Assembly (NCBI GenBank): GCA_011051425.1
Contig: DRLF01000072.1
Coordinates: 1 to 7,137 of the forward strand
Reading direction: 5' to 3'
Length of the DNA stretch: 7,137 bases
Origin: Thiolapillus brandeum
Lineage (GTDB): Bacteria > Pseudomonadota > Gammaproteobacteria > Chromatiales > Chromatiaceae
Below the pieces are notes generated by a model that did not search any database, was not told the DNA's origin, and saw only the letters and a program-made list of their open reading frames with translations. Both the position numbers and the translations under genes were made by a program. Shown one piece after another: positions 1 through 7,099 of this stretch; position 1 is the stretch's first letter; every line of letters starts with the position of its first letter.

Positions 1-39
1 AAAGAAAGCTGAAACAGGCTACTGCAATTACCGGAGAAA

Positions 40-93
40 ATACATTCAAAATGGCGGAAATACACCGAAATTTCTTGCAGATACACCGTAATT
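40..93. repeat. Three related 13-base direct repeats spaced 20-21 bases
   Basis: On the plus strand, ATACACCGAAATT (60-72) and ATACACCGTAATT (81-93) differ at one position and start 21 bases apart. A weaker copy, ATACATTCAAAAT (40-52), matches the second at 9 of 13 positions and starts 20 bases before it. Spacing of two helical turns puts the copies on one face of the DNA, as for cooperative binding sites. They lie beyond the response regulator stop, so they may belong to the control region of the next gene to the left. Confidence 0.4.
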
Positions 94-117
94 ATGGCTT
101 TTCTACCATAATATTGG
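86..117. repeat. AT-rich inverted repeat after the response regulator gene
   Basis: ATTATGG (91-97) and CCATAAT (106-112) form a perfect 7-base stem around an 8-base loop. Two further outer pairs (86/117, 87/116) and a possible wobble (88/115) extend it, with mismatches at 89/114 and 90/113. It lies 32-63 bases beyond the stop on the transcribed side, where a terminator is expected. The stem is AT-rich and no T-run follows it on the minus strand, so an intrinsic terminator is not convincing. It could equally be an operator, as it overlaps the last of the 13-base repeats. Confidence 0.3.
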
Positions 118-148
118 CGCATTTTCGTGAGGGGGGACACGCTACAGA

Positions 149-2281
149 TTACCCGGAAACCCGATGGAGATATGACTCCGCTTCCTCAGCCGGAACCGGC
201 CGGGAGTAGAGATAGCCCTGCATGAGATCACAACCGATGCTGGAAAGCAGTTCCTTTTGCTGATCGGTCTCCACCCCTTCCGCAACCGTGTGGAGTCCCA
301 GGCCTTTACTCATGGCAACGATGGCGCGGATGATCGATTCGTCATTACTGTCCGTGACCAGATCCATGACGAAACTGCGGTCGATCTTCAGCGCATCCAG
401 GGGAAAACGCTTCAGATAGTTCATGGACGAATAGCCGGTGCCAAAATCATCTACCGACAGTTTGACGCCCACTTCCTTGAGCGCCCGCAGCTTGACACCG
501 GTTTCTTCAAGACTGCGCATGATGACCCGCTCCGTCAGTTCCAGTTCAAGCAGCCCGGGATCCAACCCGAAGGCAGAGAGTTCTTCCTTGATCAATTTCA
601 CCAGATCCTTGTCAACGAACTGGCGGGCCGAAACGTTCACGGCCACCGGCACGGGGTCATAACCCTGGTCCTTCCAGGCTCTCAACTGTTTGCAGGCCTG
701 ATGGATTACCCACGCGCCGATTTCCGTAATCACGCCGGTTTCCTCGGCAATGGGAATAAACTCGTTGGGCGGCACCATGTCCCGACCCTCCGGCCACCAG
801 CGCAACAGGGCCTCGAAACCTGTCAGGCGACCACTGTCGAGACTGATTTGTGGCTGATAGTGGAGCTGAAACTCATTGTTTTTCACAGCGTGATTGAGGC
901 GGGCTTCCAGATCAACGCGCTTGTTCGCCCAGTCGTTCATTTCTTCGGAAAAGAAACGGAAACAGCCGCCACCCGAGTCCTTGGCGTAGCCCAGTGCAAT
1001 ATCCGCATTCTTTATCAGCAGGTCCTGCTCCTGTGCGTCATCGGGAAACATGCTGATACCGATACTGGCGCTGAAAAAAATCTCCTGTTGCATCACGCTC
1101 AGGGGCTGCGCCAACACCTCGGACAGGCGCTGCGCAAACCGTGCGACGCCATCGGCCCGATCCACCCCGCGGATCAGCAGCATGAATTCATCGCCACCAG
1201 GGCGGGCCAGGGAATACGACAGGTCATCCATGGCATGTACCTTGGCAGCCAGATCACATTCACGCATACACGAGGCAATACGACCTGCCACTTCCTTGAT
1301 CAGCTGATCACCCGCTTTGTACCCAAGGGAGTCATTGATGCGTTTGAAGCGATCCAGATCCAGCAGCAGCACCGCCGCCCTGGTGCCATCCCGCTTTGCA
1401 GCAGCCAGCAGCCGGCCGGCGTAGGCCTTGAACAACTCACGATTGGGCAACCCGGTCAGGCTGTCAAAATTGGCCAGCTGAAAAATATGCTCTTCTGTTC
1501 GCTTGCGTTCGGTAATGTCCTGAACCACATGGCGCACTCTTTCGACTTTGCCGGGCTCTGCCGGCAAGGCCTGCCCCTGGGAAACGACATACCGCTCTTC
1601 TCCATCGGGCCGTACGATGCGATGCTCCAGGACATAGGATTCTCCTTTCCCGACCGCGGCACTGACAGCATTGCTGAACAGCCGCTGCTCATCCGGATGA
1701 ACAGCTTCCAGGAATGTTGCAAAGGATGCCTCACAGGACTGCGGGGTCAGACCGAGAATCTCGTAAACCTGCTCGGACCATTCGGCCTGATTGTTGACAA
1801 TGTCCCACTCCCAGTGCCCCAGGTTTGCGATACGCTGCGACTCGAGGAGCTTCGCCTCATTTTCCTGCAGTGAACGGAATGCCTCACGGGCGCGCAGCAC
1901 AAAACGCAAGCGCTGACGCAGGATAGCCCAGTTGATGGGCTTGGTGACGAAGTCCGTGGCGCCTACCTCATAGGCCTTCTCGATGGAATCTGCATCATTC
2001 AGACCGGTAACCATGATGAGCGTGGCACTTTCACCACCCGGCAGAGCACGGATCTTGCGGGCAGCGGTAAAGCCGTCCATCAGGGGCATTTCGAGATCGA
2101 GAAGGACGATATCGTAGGTCTGCTGCCGAAACAGCTCCACCGCTTCCGCTCCGTCTCCGGCTTCGTGAAGATCCAGATCCAGCTGTCCGAGCGCAGAAAT
2201 CGCCAGCAAGCGCACCATGGCATCGTCATCGACAATGAGTACGCGCGGCAGGGTGGTGACAGTGGTCTGTTTTTTCATCAT
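149..2281 (-). CDS. Response regulator with REC-PAS-GGDEF-EAL domains (cyclic-di-GMP turnover)
   Basis: A 710-residue cytoplasmic regulator with no membrane segment. REC spans about 12-128, with acidic Asp18 and Asp19, phosphoacceptor Asp62 in LLDLEMP, Thr92 and Lys114 in TKP. After a short helical linker (about 129-149), a PAS domain with PAC motif spans about 150-262 (GHWEWD at 155-160, DITERKR at 255-261). GGDEF spans about 266-445, with DSLTGLPNR (273-281), DLDRFKRIND (308-317) and an intact GGDEF motif at 362-366, so diguanylate cyclase activity is possible. EAL spans about 452-706 with EAL at 490-492, Asn549, ELTE at 581-584, Asp611-Asp612 in DDFGTGYSS, Lys632, Glu668 and Gln688. All the usual metal-binding and catalytic positions are present, so a working cyclic-di-GMP phosphodiesterase is expected. 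The net direction is unclear because both catalytic domains look intact. Oddity: about 13 extra residues lie between an RxxD (340-343) and GGDEF. The gene follows the hybrid kinase closely and is its likely phosphorelay target. It starts with two ATG codons; 2281 is used here, 2278 is equally possible. Confidence 0.97.
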   Translation of the reverse strand: MMKKQTTVTTLPRVLIVDDDAMVRLLAISALGQLDLDLHEAGDGAEAVELFRQQTYDIVLLDLEMPLMDGFTAARKIRALPGGESATLIMVTGLNDADSIEKAYEVGATDFVTKPINWAILRQRLRFVLRAREAFRSLQENEAKLLESQRIANLGHWEWDIVNNQAEWSEQVYEILGLTPQSCEASFATFLEAVHPDEQRLFSNAVSAAVGKGESYVLEHRIVRPDGEERYVVSQGQALPAEPGKVERVRHVVQDITERKRTEEHIFQLANFDSLTGLPNRELFKAYAGRLLAAAKRDGTRAAVLLLDLDRFKRINDSLGYKAGDQLIKEVAGRIASCMRECDLAAKVHAMDDLSYSLARPGGDEFMLLIRGVDRADGVARFAQRLSEVLAQPLSVMQQEIFFSASIGISMFPDDAQEQDLLIKNADIALGYAKDSGGGCFRFFSEEMNDWANKRVDLEARLNHAVKNNEFQLHYQPQISLDSGRLTGFEALLRWWPEGRDMVPPNEFIPIAEETGVITEIGAWVIHQACKQLRAWKDQGYDPVPVAVNVSARQFVDKDLVKLIKEELSAFGLDPGLLELELTERVIMRSLEETGVKLRALKEVGVKLSVDDFGTGYSSMNYLKRFPLDALKIDRSFVMDLVTDSNDESIIRAIVAMSKGLGLHTVAEGVETDQQKELLSSIGCDLMQGYLYSRPVPAEEAESYLHRVSG

Positions 2282-2296
2282 GCTTCCGGATTCCGT
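2282..2296 (-). promoter_or_regulatory. Short intergenic spacer with Shine-Dalgarno-like GGAA motifs
   Basis: Fifteen bases separate the kinase stop (TGA, 2297-2299) from the response regulator ATG, too little for an independent promoter, which supports one transcript. On the minus strand there are two purine-rich motifs. GGAA at 2291-2294 sits 9 bases before the ATG at 2281. GGAAG at 2283-2287 sits only 1 base before that ATG but 4 bases before the second ATG at 2278. The spacing leaves open which ATG is used; the difference is one residue. Confidence 0.6.
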
Positions 2297-5200
2297 TCAG
2301 GTGACTCGTTTCAGGTATTTCCTCTCCAGCAGTTGCACCAACTCCTGGTATGCCTGTTTCAGCTGCGTCACCAGATGCGCAATCTGCGCCCCTTCCTGAT
2401 TGCGTCCGCAAGCTTCCAGATCCTGCGCCAGCCGCGACACCGGGGCAGCACCAATATGGGCACTACTGGATTTCAGGGTATGGGCAGCACGATACAGGCT
2501 TTCGAAATCATCCGATTCTGCCGCCTCTTCCACTGCCGCAACCAGCTTGGGTGATTCATTGAGATAGATTTCCAGGATGCGCTGCACCAGATCAGGTTGG
2601 CCAGGCTGCTGCAGCTGCCCGATGTTGCGCAAAGCTTCCTCGTCAATAATATCAGGTTGCTCCCGCCCTATTGGAGAAGATTCTACCGGCTGGCTGCTGT
2701 CCACATCCGGATCAGGCTGCGGAGCTTCACTTCCCGGCTCCAGCCAGCGCATCAATGCCGTCTTGAGCTGGGATGCCACCAGAGGCTTGCCGAGAAAATC
2801 ATTCATGCCTGCCTGCCGACACTGATCCCTTGTTTCTTTTTCTATGCTAGCCGTCAGCGCAACGATTGGCGTGTATTCACCACTTTCCTGTTCTGCCTTG
2901 CGCAACCGCCGTGTGGTTTCGATGCCGTCCATGTCCGCCATCAGCACATCCATCAACACCAGGTCGAAAGCGCCATTCTGCCAGGCTTGCAGTGCTTCCG
3001 CGCCACTGTTGACCGGCACCACCCTGCAACCGAATCCAAGCAGCATGGATACGGCGACCTCCTGATTTGTGAGATTGTCTTCCACCAGCAGAATGCGGGC
3101 GCCTGCCAGAAAGCCCTGCTTCTCTTCCGGTGGCACCACCTGTTGTTCTTTGCCCTGGCCCAGCGCCTCGGCAATGCACTCTGCCAAAGCGGAACCATGC
3201 AGCGGTTTGGTGACCAGGGCATCTATCTGTTCATCTTTGTCCAGCTCTTTGAGCCGGGGATAACCCAGGGGCACCAGCAGAACGATTCGCAGATCCGCCA
3301 GTTCAGGCGCCGCCCGGACCATGCGGGCCAGGGTCATGCCGCCAACACCGGGGAGATCCTGCCGCAGCAGCAGCAAATCATACGGCCGGTCCGACTGGCT
3401 GGCCAGATACAGCTCATCCAGCACATTGAAATCAGAAGCAGTGCTTCTCTGCGTCTCCAGGCCATAGTGACTGCAATACATTTGCACGGACCCGGCTGCT
3501 GCTTCGTTGCTGTCCACGATCAGCGCCCGCCGCCCGCTGAAGTCCTGCAGCCTGCCATCATCCCGGTCCTGCTCATCTCTGTCCAGACAGACGGTAAACC
3601 AGAAAACAGAACCCTTGCCCACGCGGCTCTCCACACCCAGCTCTCCCCCCATCACATGGCAGAGTTTGCGGGCGATAGTCAGTCCCAGACCGGTACCGCC
3701 GTACTTGCGGGTGGTGGAACCGTCTGCCTGCTGAAAGGCATCGAAGACATTCGCTATCTGTTCCTCACTCAAACCGACGCCGGTATCGATGACCTCGAAC
3801 CGGTACAGCGACTGACCCGCGGTATCCGACTCAAGCCCTGCACGAACCCGCACCTCACCCTGCTCGGTAAACTTGACGGCATTGCCGATCAGATTGACCA
3901 GTATCTGGCGAAAACGCAGCGGATCCCCCTTTACGCTCGTGGGCATCTCCGGCGACACCAGACTGATCAGTTCCAGCTGTTTGCCGTAAGCCTGCTCACC
4001 AAACATGGAAAGCGCATCCTCCACCTCGTCACGCAGATCAAAAGCTGTATGCTCCATCATGATCTGACCCGCTTCGATCTTGGACAGGTCGAGAATGTCG
4101 TTGATGATGCCCAGCAGGGATTCGGCCGATCGCTGGATGGTTTTCACATAGCGCTGTTGCGTGCGATCCAACGCAGTCTCCCCAAGCATCTGGGTCATGC
4201 CCAGCACGCCATTCATCGGTGTACGGATTTCATGACTCATGGTGGCAAGAAACAGGCTCTTCGCCGCATTCGCCTCCTCCGCCTGGCGCAAATCCATCGC
4301 CCGCTGCAGCCGCCGGTGATGGGTGCGAAGATAGAGCCACAGCAAGGTCCCCAGAACCAGTGCATACAGACTGTATGCCCACCAGGTCTGCCAGAATGCG
4401 GGACTCACGATGACCGGCAGACTGTAATTCGTTCGGCTCCATACGCCATCACTGTTGGCCGCCCTGACCTCGAAGCCGTACTGCCCCGCCGGCAGATTGG
4501 TATAGGTTGCCTGATGCTGATGGCCGGCATCCACCCACTGGCGGTCAAATCTTTTCATGCGGTACTGAAAACGGTTCCCCCCAGGATCCGTAAAATCAAG
4601 GGCGGCAAAATCAAAGCTCACCATATCATCATTGTAGTTCAGCGCCAGCTGCTGAAGCTGCGTCAGGGGAATACCGAGATTATAGATCCTGTTGTACTTC
4701 CGTATGGCGGTAAGCACTACCCTGGGGGCATGGTTGTTTTCTCTGATAGTCAGGGGGTCAAAGGTATTGAATCCCTTCGTCCCGCCGAAGAAGAATTGAC
4801 CATCGGGCGTGGCATAGTAGGCCCCCTGGTTGAAATCATAGCCCTGCAGGCCGTCTGCGGGCGCAAAGTTACGGACCGCACCGGTATCCGGATGCAAGCG
4901 CGTCAGTCCTTTGCTGGAACTGATCCAGATATATCCCCGCGAGTCACTCAATATACCCAGAATTGAGTTGCTGGGCAGGCCCTGAGCCTTGCCGTAGTGG
5001 GTGAAGCGCACCCTGTTCTGTTTCCGGTCCGAAGCCAGCCAACGGTTCAGGCCATCATCTCCGGTACCTACCCACAAATCACCATTGGCGGACTCATGAA
5101 TTGACCAGACACTGTCACTGCTCAAACTGAGTGGGTCGTTTTCCTGATGGCGGACATGGGTGAAAGTCCGCTGCTCCGAATCCAGGAGATTCAATCCTCC

Positions 5201-6838
5201 TCCATCGGTTCCTATCCACAGATTTCCTGCTTGATCACGCATGATAGCCAATACGTGATCACTGCTCAGGCTGGAAGGATTTGCGGGGTCATTCCGATAA
5301 GGCACGAATGATTCGCTGCCCGGTTCAAGCACGTTCAGGCCTTGGCGGTAGCTGCCTATCCACAGCGCACCCATGCTGTCTTCTGCCAGCGCAGTGACAC
5401 CATTGTCACTGATACTGCCCTGAAGTTTTTCATCATGCTTGAAACGGCGTGATTCTCCTGTTTCCGGGTCGAAGCGGATAAGCCCTACTTCCATGGTGCC
5501 GGCCCACAACAACCCTCTGGGATCAACATGCAATGCCATCACCTTTTCTGATTTCAGGGCATCTGGCACCGCTTGAAAGCCGCCACTTCGGTAGTCGAAA
5601 ATCTGCGCACCACCACCATAGGTACCGATCCACACACTGCTCTTGTTGTTGGGAGCAAACGAGGTGACAACATTGTTTGCCAAACCTTCAGGCTGAAACG
5701 GATCCTGCTTGTGATACCCGAAGCCACCCAACATTGCATTCCATTTGTTCAGTCCGTCATAGGTACCAACCCATAGCACCCCGCCTGCATCCTGGAACAG
5801 GGTGGTAACGCGATTGTCACTGAGACTTCGGGTGTCGGTCTTGTCGTTTACATGCCCGACAAACCTTTGATGGTCGTCACCCCACTGGCAAAGTCCGGCA
5901 TCACTGGCGATCCAAATACGGTCTGACCGATCCTGATAAATGTCACGGATTTTGCTCACTGCCAGCGGGGAAGCGTCGGCAAGACGCTGGCCCATAGACA
6001 CCAACAGATACCCTCCTTGATCCAGGCGATACAGCCCACCATTGTACGTGCCAACCCATACCCGGTCCTGATGATCGACGAAGACCTTTGATATACGCTT
6101 TTCTTCAAAGCTTGTGGAACCTCTTCCATCCTGCTGAAAACGAAGCACCTGCCCCCGGGCGGGGTCCAGGCGGACAAGACCATTACCGTCGGTGCCTACC
6201 CAGAGGTATCCTGCCGCGTTCTGGGCAATGCTGGTCACACGGATTGCTGGCACATCGGAAGAAAGTCCGGAGACCAAGGCAGTGCGATGCAACCGCTGCT
6301 GCAAGGCATCTATCCGGTTGAGACCCTGATCTGTACCCACCCACAAGTCGCCAGTCTGATCCTGGTAGAGCGCCCAAACACGGTTGCTGTCGAGCGAACC
6401 CAAGTTCTCCGGATCATGCTGGAAATGCTTCAAAGTACCGGTAGCCAGATCGACCCTGATCAGCCCCTTCCCCTTGGTGCCAACCCATAACGCGCCATCG
6501 TCATCGACGAGCAGTGCTTCTATCCACCCTTGCAGGGCACTGGCATCCTCACCAGGAGCAGGAACAAAAGGAGTGAATGTATAACCATCGTAACGGTTCA
6601 GCCCTTCCTGGGTGCCTATCCAGAGAAAACCGGTGCGGTCTTGGGCAATGGCTGTAATGGCTGCTTGGGAGAGTCCATTTTCTATAGAAAGACGCACAAA
6701 CGGGATACTCTGCTCAACAGCGAAAACTGTTGACCAGGCTGACAATCCCAGGAGGCAGATGGCCAGAATACCGCTTAGCCAACCCGCCACCTGGGTAATC
6801 ACGATCCTGGAAACCCGATTTAGCGGCAATTTCATCAT
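2297..6838 (-). CDS. Hybrid sensor histidine kinase with two-component regulator propeller sensor, Y_Y_Y, HisKA, HATPase_c, two receivers and HPt
   Basis: A 1513-residue inner-membrane sensor kinase. Residues 1-40 are a basic start followed by a long hydrophobic stretch ending at VFA, so a signal peptide or membrane anchor. Residues about 45-700 hold fourteen Reg_prop repeats of the xLWxGTxxGLxxxD type (WIGT at 73-76, 403-406, 541-544; WVGT at 118-121, 588-591). Fourteen suggests two seven-bladed propellers, as in HTCS-type sensors. Y_Y_Y is at about 750-812 and a transmembrane helix at about 815-836. HisKA carries His869 in SHEIRTPMN. HATPase_c shows Asn986, DTGVGL (1018-1023) and GGTGLGL (1047-1053). 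The first receiver (about 1104-1225) is degenerate. The second (about 1248-1366) is intact: Glu1253, Asp1254, phosphoacceptor Asp1297, Thr1329, Lys1351. A Pro/Ser-rich linker (about 1367-1395) leads to HPt with His1453 in AAHTLKSSS. The ATG at 6838 is the most upstream possible start: an in-frame stop lies at 6911-6913 with no start codon between. The Shine-Dalgarno is poor. The ligand is unknown. It is probably co-transcribed with the response regulator 15 bases downstream. Confidence 0.97.
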   Translation of the reverse strand: MMKLPLNRVSRIVITQVAGWLSGILAICLLGLSAWSTVFAVEQSIPFVRLSIENGLSQAAITAIAQDRTGFLWIGTQEGLNRYDGYTFTPFVPAPGEDASALQGWIEALLVDDDGALWVGTKGKGLIRVDLATGTLKHFQHDPENLGSLDSNRVWALYQDQTGDLWVGTDQGLNRIDALQQRLHRTALVSGLSSDVPAIRVTSIAQNAAGYLWVGTDGNGLVRLDPARGQVLRFQQDGRGSTSFEEKRISKVFVDHQDRVWVGTYNGGLYRLDQGGYLLVSMGQRLADASPLAVSKIRDIYQDRSDRIWIASDAGLCQWGDDHQRFVGHVNDKTDTRSLSDNRVTTLFQDAGGVLWVGTYDGLNKWNAMLGGFGYHKQDPFQPEGLANNVVTSFAPNNKSSVWIGTYGGGAQIFDYRSGGFQAVPDALKSEKVMALHVDPRGLLWAGTMEVGLIRFDPETGESRRFKHDEKLQGSISDNGVTALAEDSMGALWIGSYRQGLNVLEPGSESFVPYRNDPANPSSLSSDHVLAIMRDQAGNLWIGTDGGGLNLLDSEQRTFTHVRHQENDPLSLSSDSVWSIHESANGDLWVGTGDDGLNRWLASDRKQNRVRFTHYGKAQGLPSNSILGILSDSRGYIWISSSKGLTRLHPDTGAVRNFAPADGLQGYDFNQGAYYATPDGQFFFGGTKGFNTFDPLTIRENNHAPRVVLTAIRKYNRIYNLGIPLTQLQQLALNYNDDMVSFDFAALDFTDPGGNRFQYRMKRFDRQWVDAGHQHQATYTNLPAGQYGFEVRAANSDGVWSRTNYSLPVIVSPAFWQTWWAYSLYALVLGTLLWLYLRTHHRRLQRAMDLRQAEEANAAKSLFLATMSHEIRTPMNGVLGMTQMLGETALDRTQQRYVKTIQRSAESLLGIINDILDLSKIEAGQIMMEHTAFDLRDEVEDALSMFGEQAYGKQLELISLVSPEMPTSVKGDPLRFRQILVNLIGNAVKFTEQGEVRVRAGLESDTAGQSLYRFEVIDTGVGLSEEQIANVFDAFQQADGSTTRKYGGTGLGLTIARKLCHVMGGELGVESRVGKGSVFWFTVCLDRDEQDRDDGRLQDFSGRRALIVDSNEAAAGSVQMYCSHYGLETQRSTASDFNVLDELYLASQSDRPYDLLLLRQDLPGVGGMTLARMVRAAPELADLRIVLLVPLGYPRLKELDKDEQIDALVTKPLHGSALAECIAEALGQGKEQQVVPPEEKQGFLAGARILLVEDNLTNQEVAVSMLLGFGCRVVPVNSGAEALQAWQNGAFDLVLMDVLMADMDGIETTRRLRKAEQESGEYTPIVALTASIEKETRDQCRQAGMNDFLGKPLVASQLKTALMRWLEPGSEAPQPDPDVDSSQPVESSPIGREQPDIIDEEALRNIGQLQQPGQPDLVQRILEIYLNESPKLVAAVEEAAESDDFESLYRAAHTLKSSSAHIGAAPVSRLAQDLEACGRNQEGAQIAHLVTQLKQAYQELVQLLERKYLKRVT

Positions 6839-6874
6839 GTCTGTGTCACTGGCGGCAAAGCAAATTCCATTGGT

Positions 6875-6902
6875 TCTATAAGCAGCAGAGTCTGACTCCC
6901 AA
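6875..6902 (-). promoter_or_regulatory. Weak candidate sigma-70 promoter for the kinase operon
   Basis: Read on the minus strand, TTGGGA (6902-6897) and TATAGA (6880-6875) are separated by 16 bases. Each matches the consensus at four of six positions. Transcription would start near 6868, leaving a leader of roughly 30 bases. The -10 overlaps the GGTTCTAT copy at 6872-6879, so a protein binding that repeat could control it. This is a pattern match only. Confidence 0.2.
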
Positions 6903-6937
6903 CCACCTTGCTATATCTCCTTGCCTCGAAAACTATA

Positions 6938-6988
6938 GGTTCTATCGGTTCTATCTGTTTATTCTTAAAAACCTGAACCATTCGAACC
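6938..6988. repeat. Operator-like dyad made of paired 9-base repeats
   Basis: On the plus strand GGTTCTATC occurs twice in perfect tandem (6938-6946, 6947-6955). GAACC then occurs twice with the same 9-base period (6975-6979, 6984-6988). The left block 6938-6951 and the reverse complement of the right block 6975-6988 agree at 11 of 14 positions, giving a dyad of two paired half-sites around a 23-base AT-rich centre. A further GGTTCTAT lies at 6872-6879. Such phased half-sites upstream of a start are typical of a transcription factor binding region, but I cannot name the protein. Confidence 0.45.
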
Positions 6989-7063
6989 AGGCATATCGCC
7001 TGACTGTCCCTAATTCTCCAACATCCTCTTTTCCACTCAATGAGTTGATACGCTATTTACAGA

Positions 7064-7099
7064 CACACCCCCATCCTCTAAAAAAAGGAAGGGGGTGTG
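7064..7099. repeat. GC-rich inverted repeat, possible terminator of an upstream transcript
   Basis: Arms 7064-7076 and 7087-7099 pair over 13 positions with a single A-A mismatch (7073/7090). Nine consecutive pairs of CACACCCCC with GGGGGTGTG form the base of the stem, and the 10-base loop contains seven A residues on the plus strand. A stem this strong in noncoding DNA suggests a transcription terminator. However, neither side has a clear T-run directly after the stem, so it may depend on another factor, or be a protein-binding site or a transcript structure. Confidence 0.5.

Noticed and set aside
126..142. CGTG/CACG inverted repeat around a G-run just beyond the response regulator stop as an intrinsic terminator
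   Set aside because: The stem is only four base pairs and no T-run follows it on the transcribed strand.
257..1873. Plus-strand open frame of 538 codons opposite the response regulator
   Set aside because: It is antisense to intact PAS, GGDEF and EAL domains, its translation is compositionally odd (many His and Gln) and no family is recognisable, so it is a shadow frame.
2930..2950. Second kinase receiver suspected of being inactive because the residue after DVLM is Ala1301 instead of the usual Pro
   Set aside because: The acidic pair, Asp1297, Thr1329 and Lys1351 are all present, and this proline is not needed for phosphorylation.
2597..4966. Long plus-strand open frame of 789 codons opposite the kinase gene
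   Set aside because: Its translation has no recognisable domain and lies wholly antisense to the clearly conserved kinase, receiver and sensor domains. Long antisense frames are common opposite GC-rich coding sequence.
6855..6869. Sigma-54-like promoter on the minus strand (TGG and TTGC elements with the correct GG to GC distance)
   Set aside because: The -24 element is imperfect, and the start of transcription would fall near 6843, leaving about five bases before the ATG. It is more likely a chance match, though a leaderless transcript cannot be excluded.
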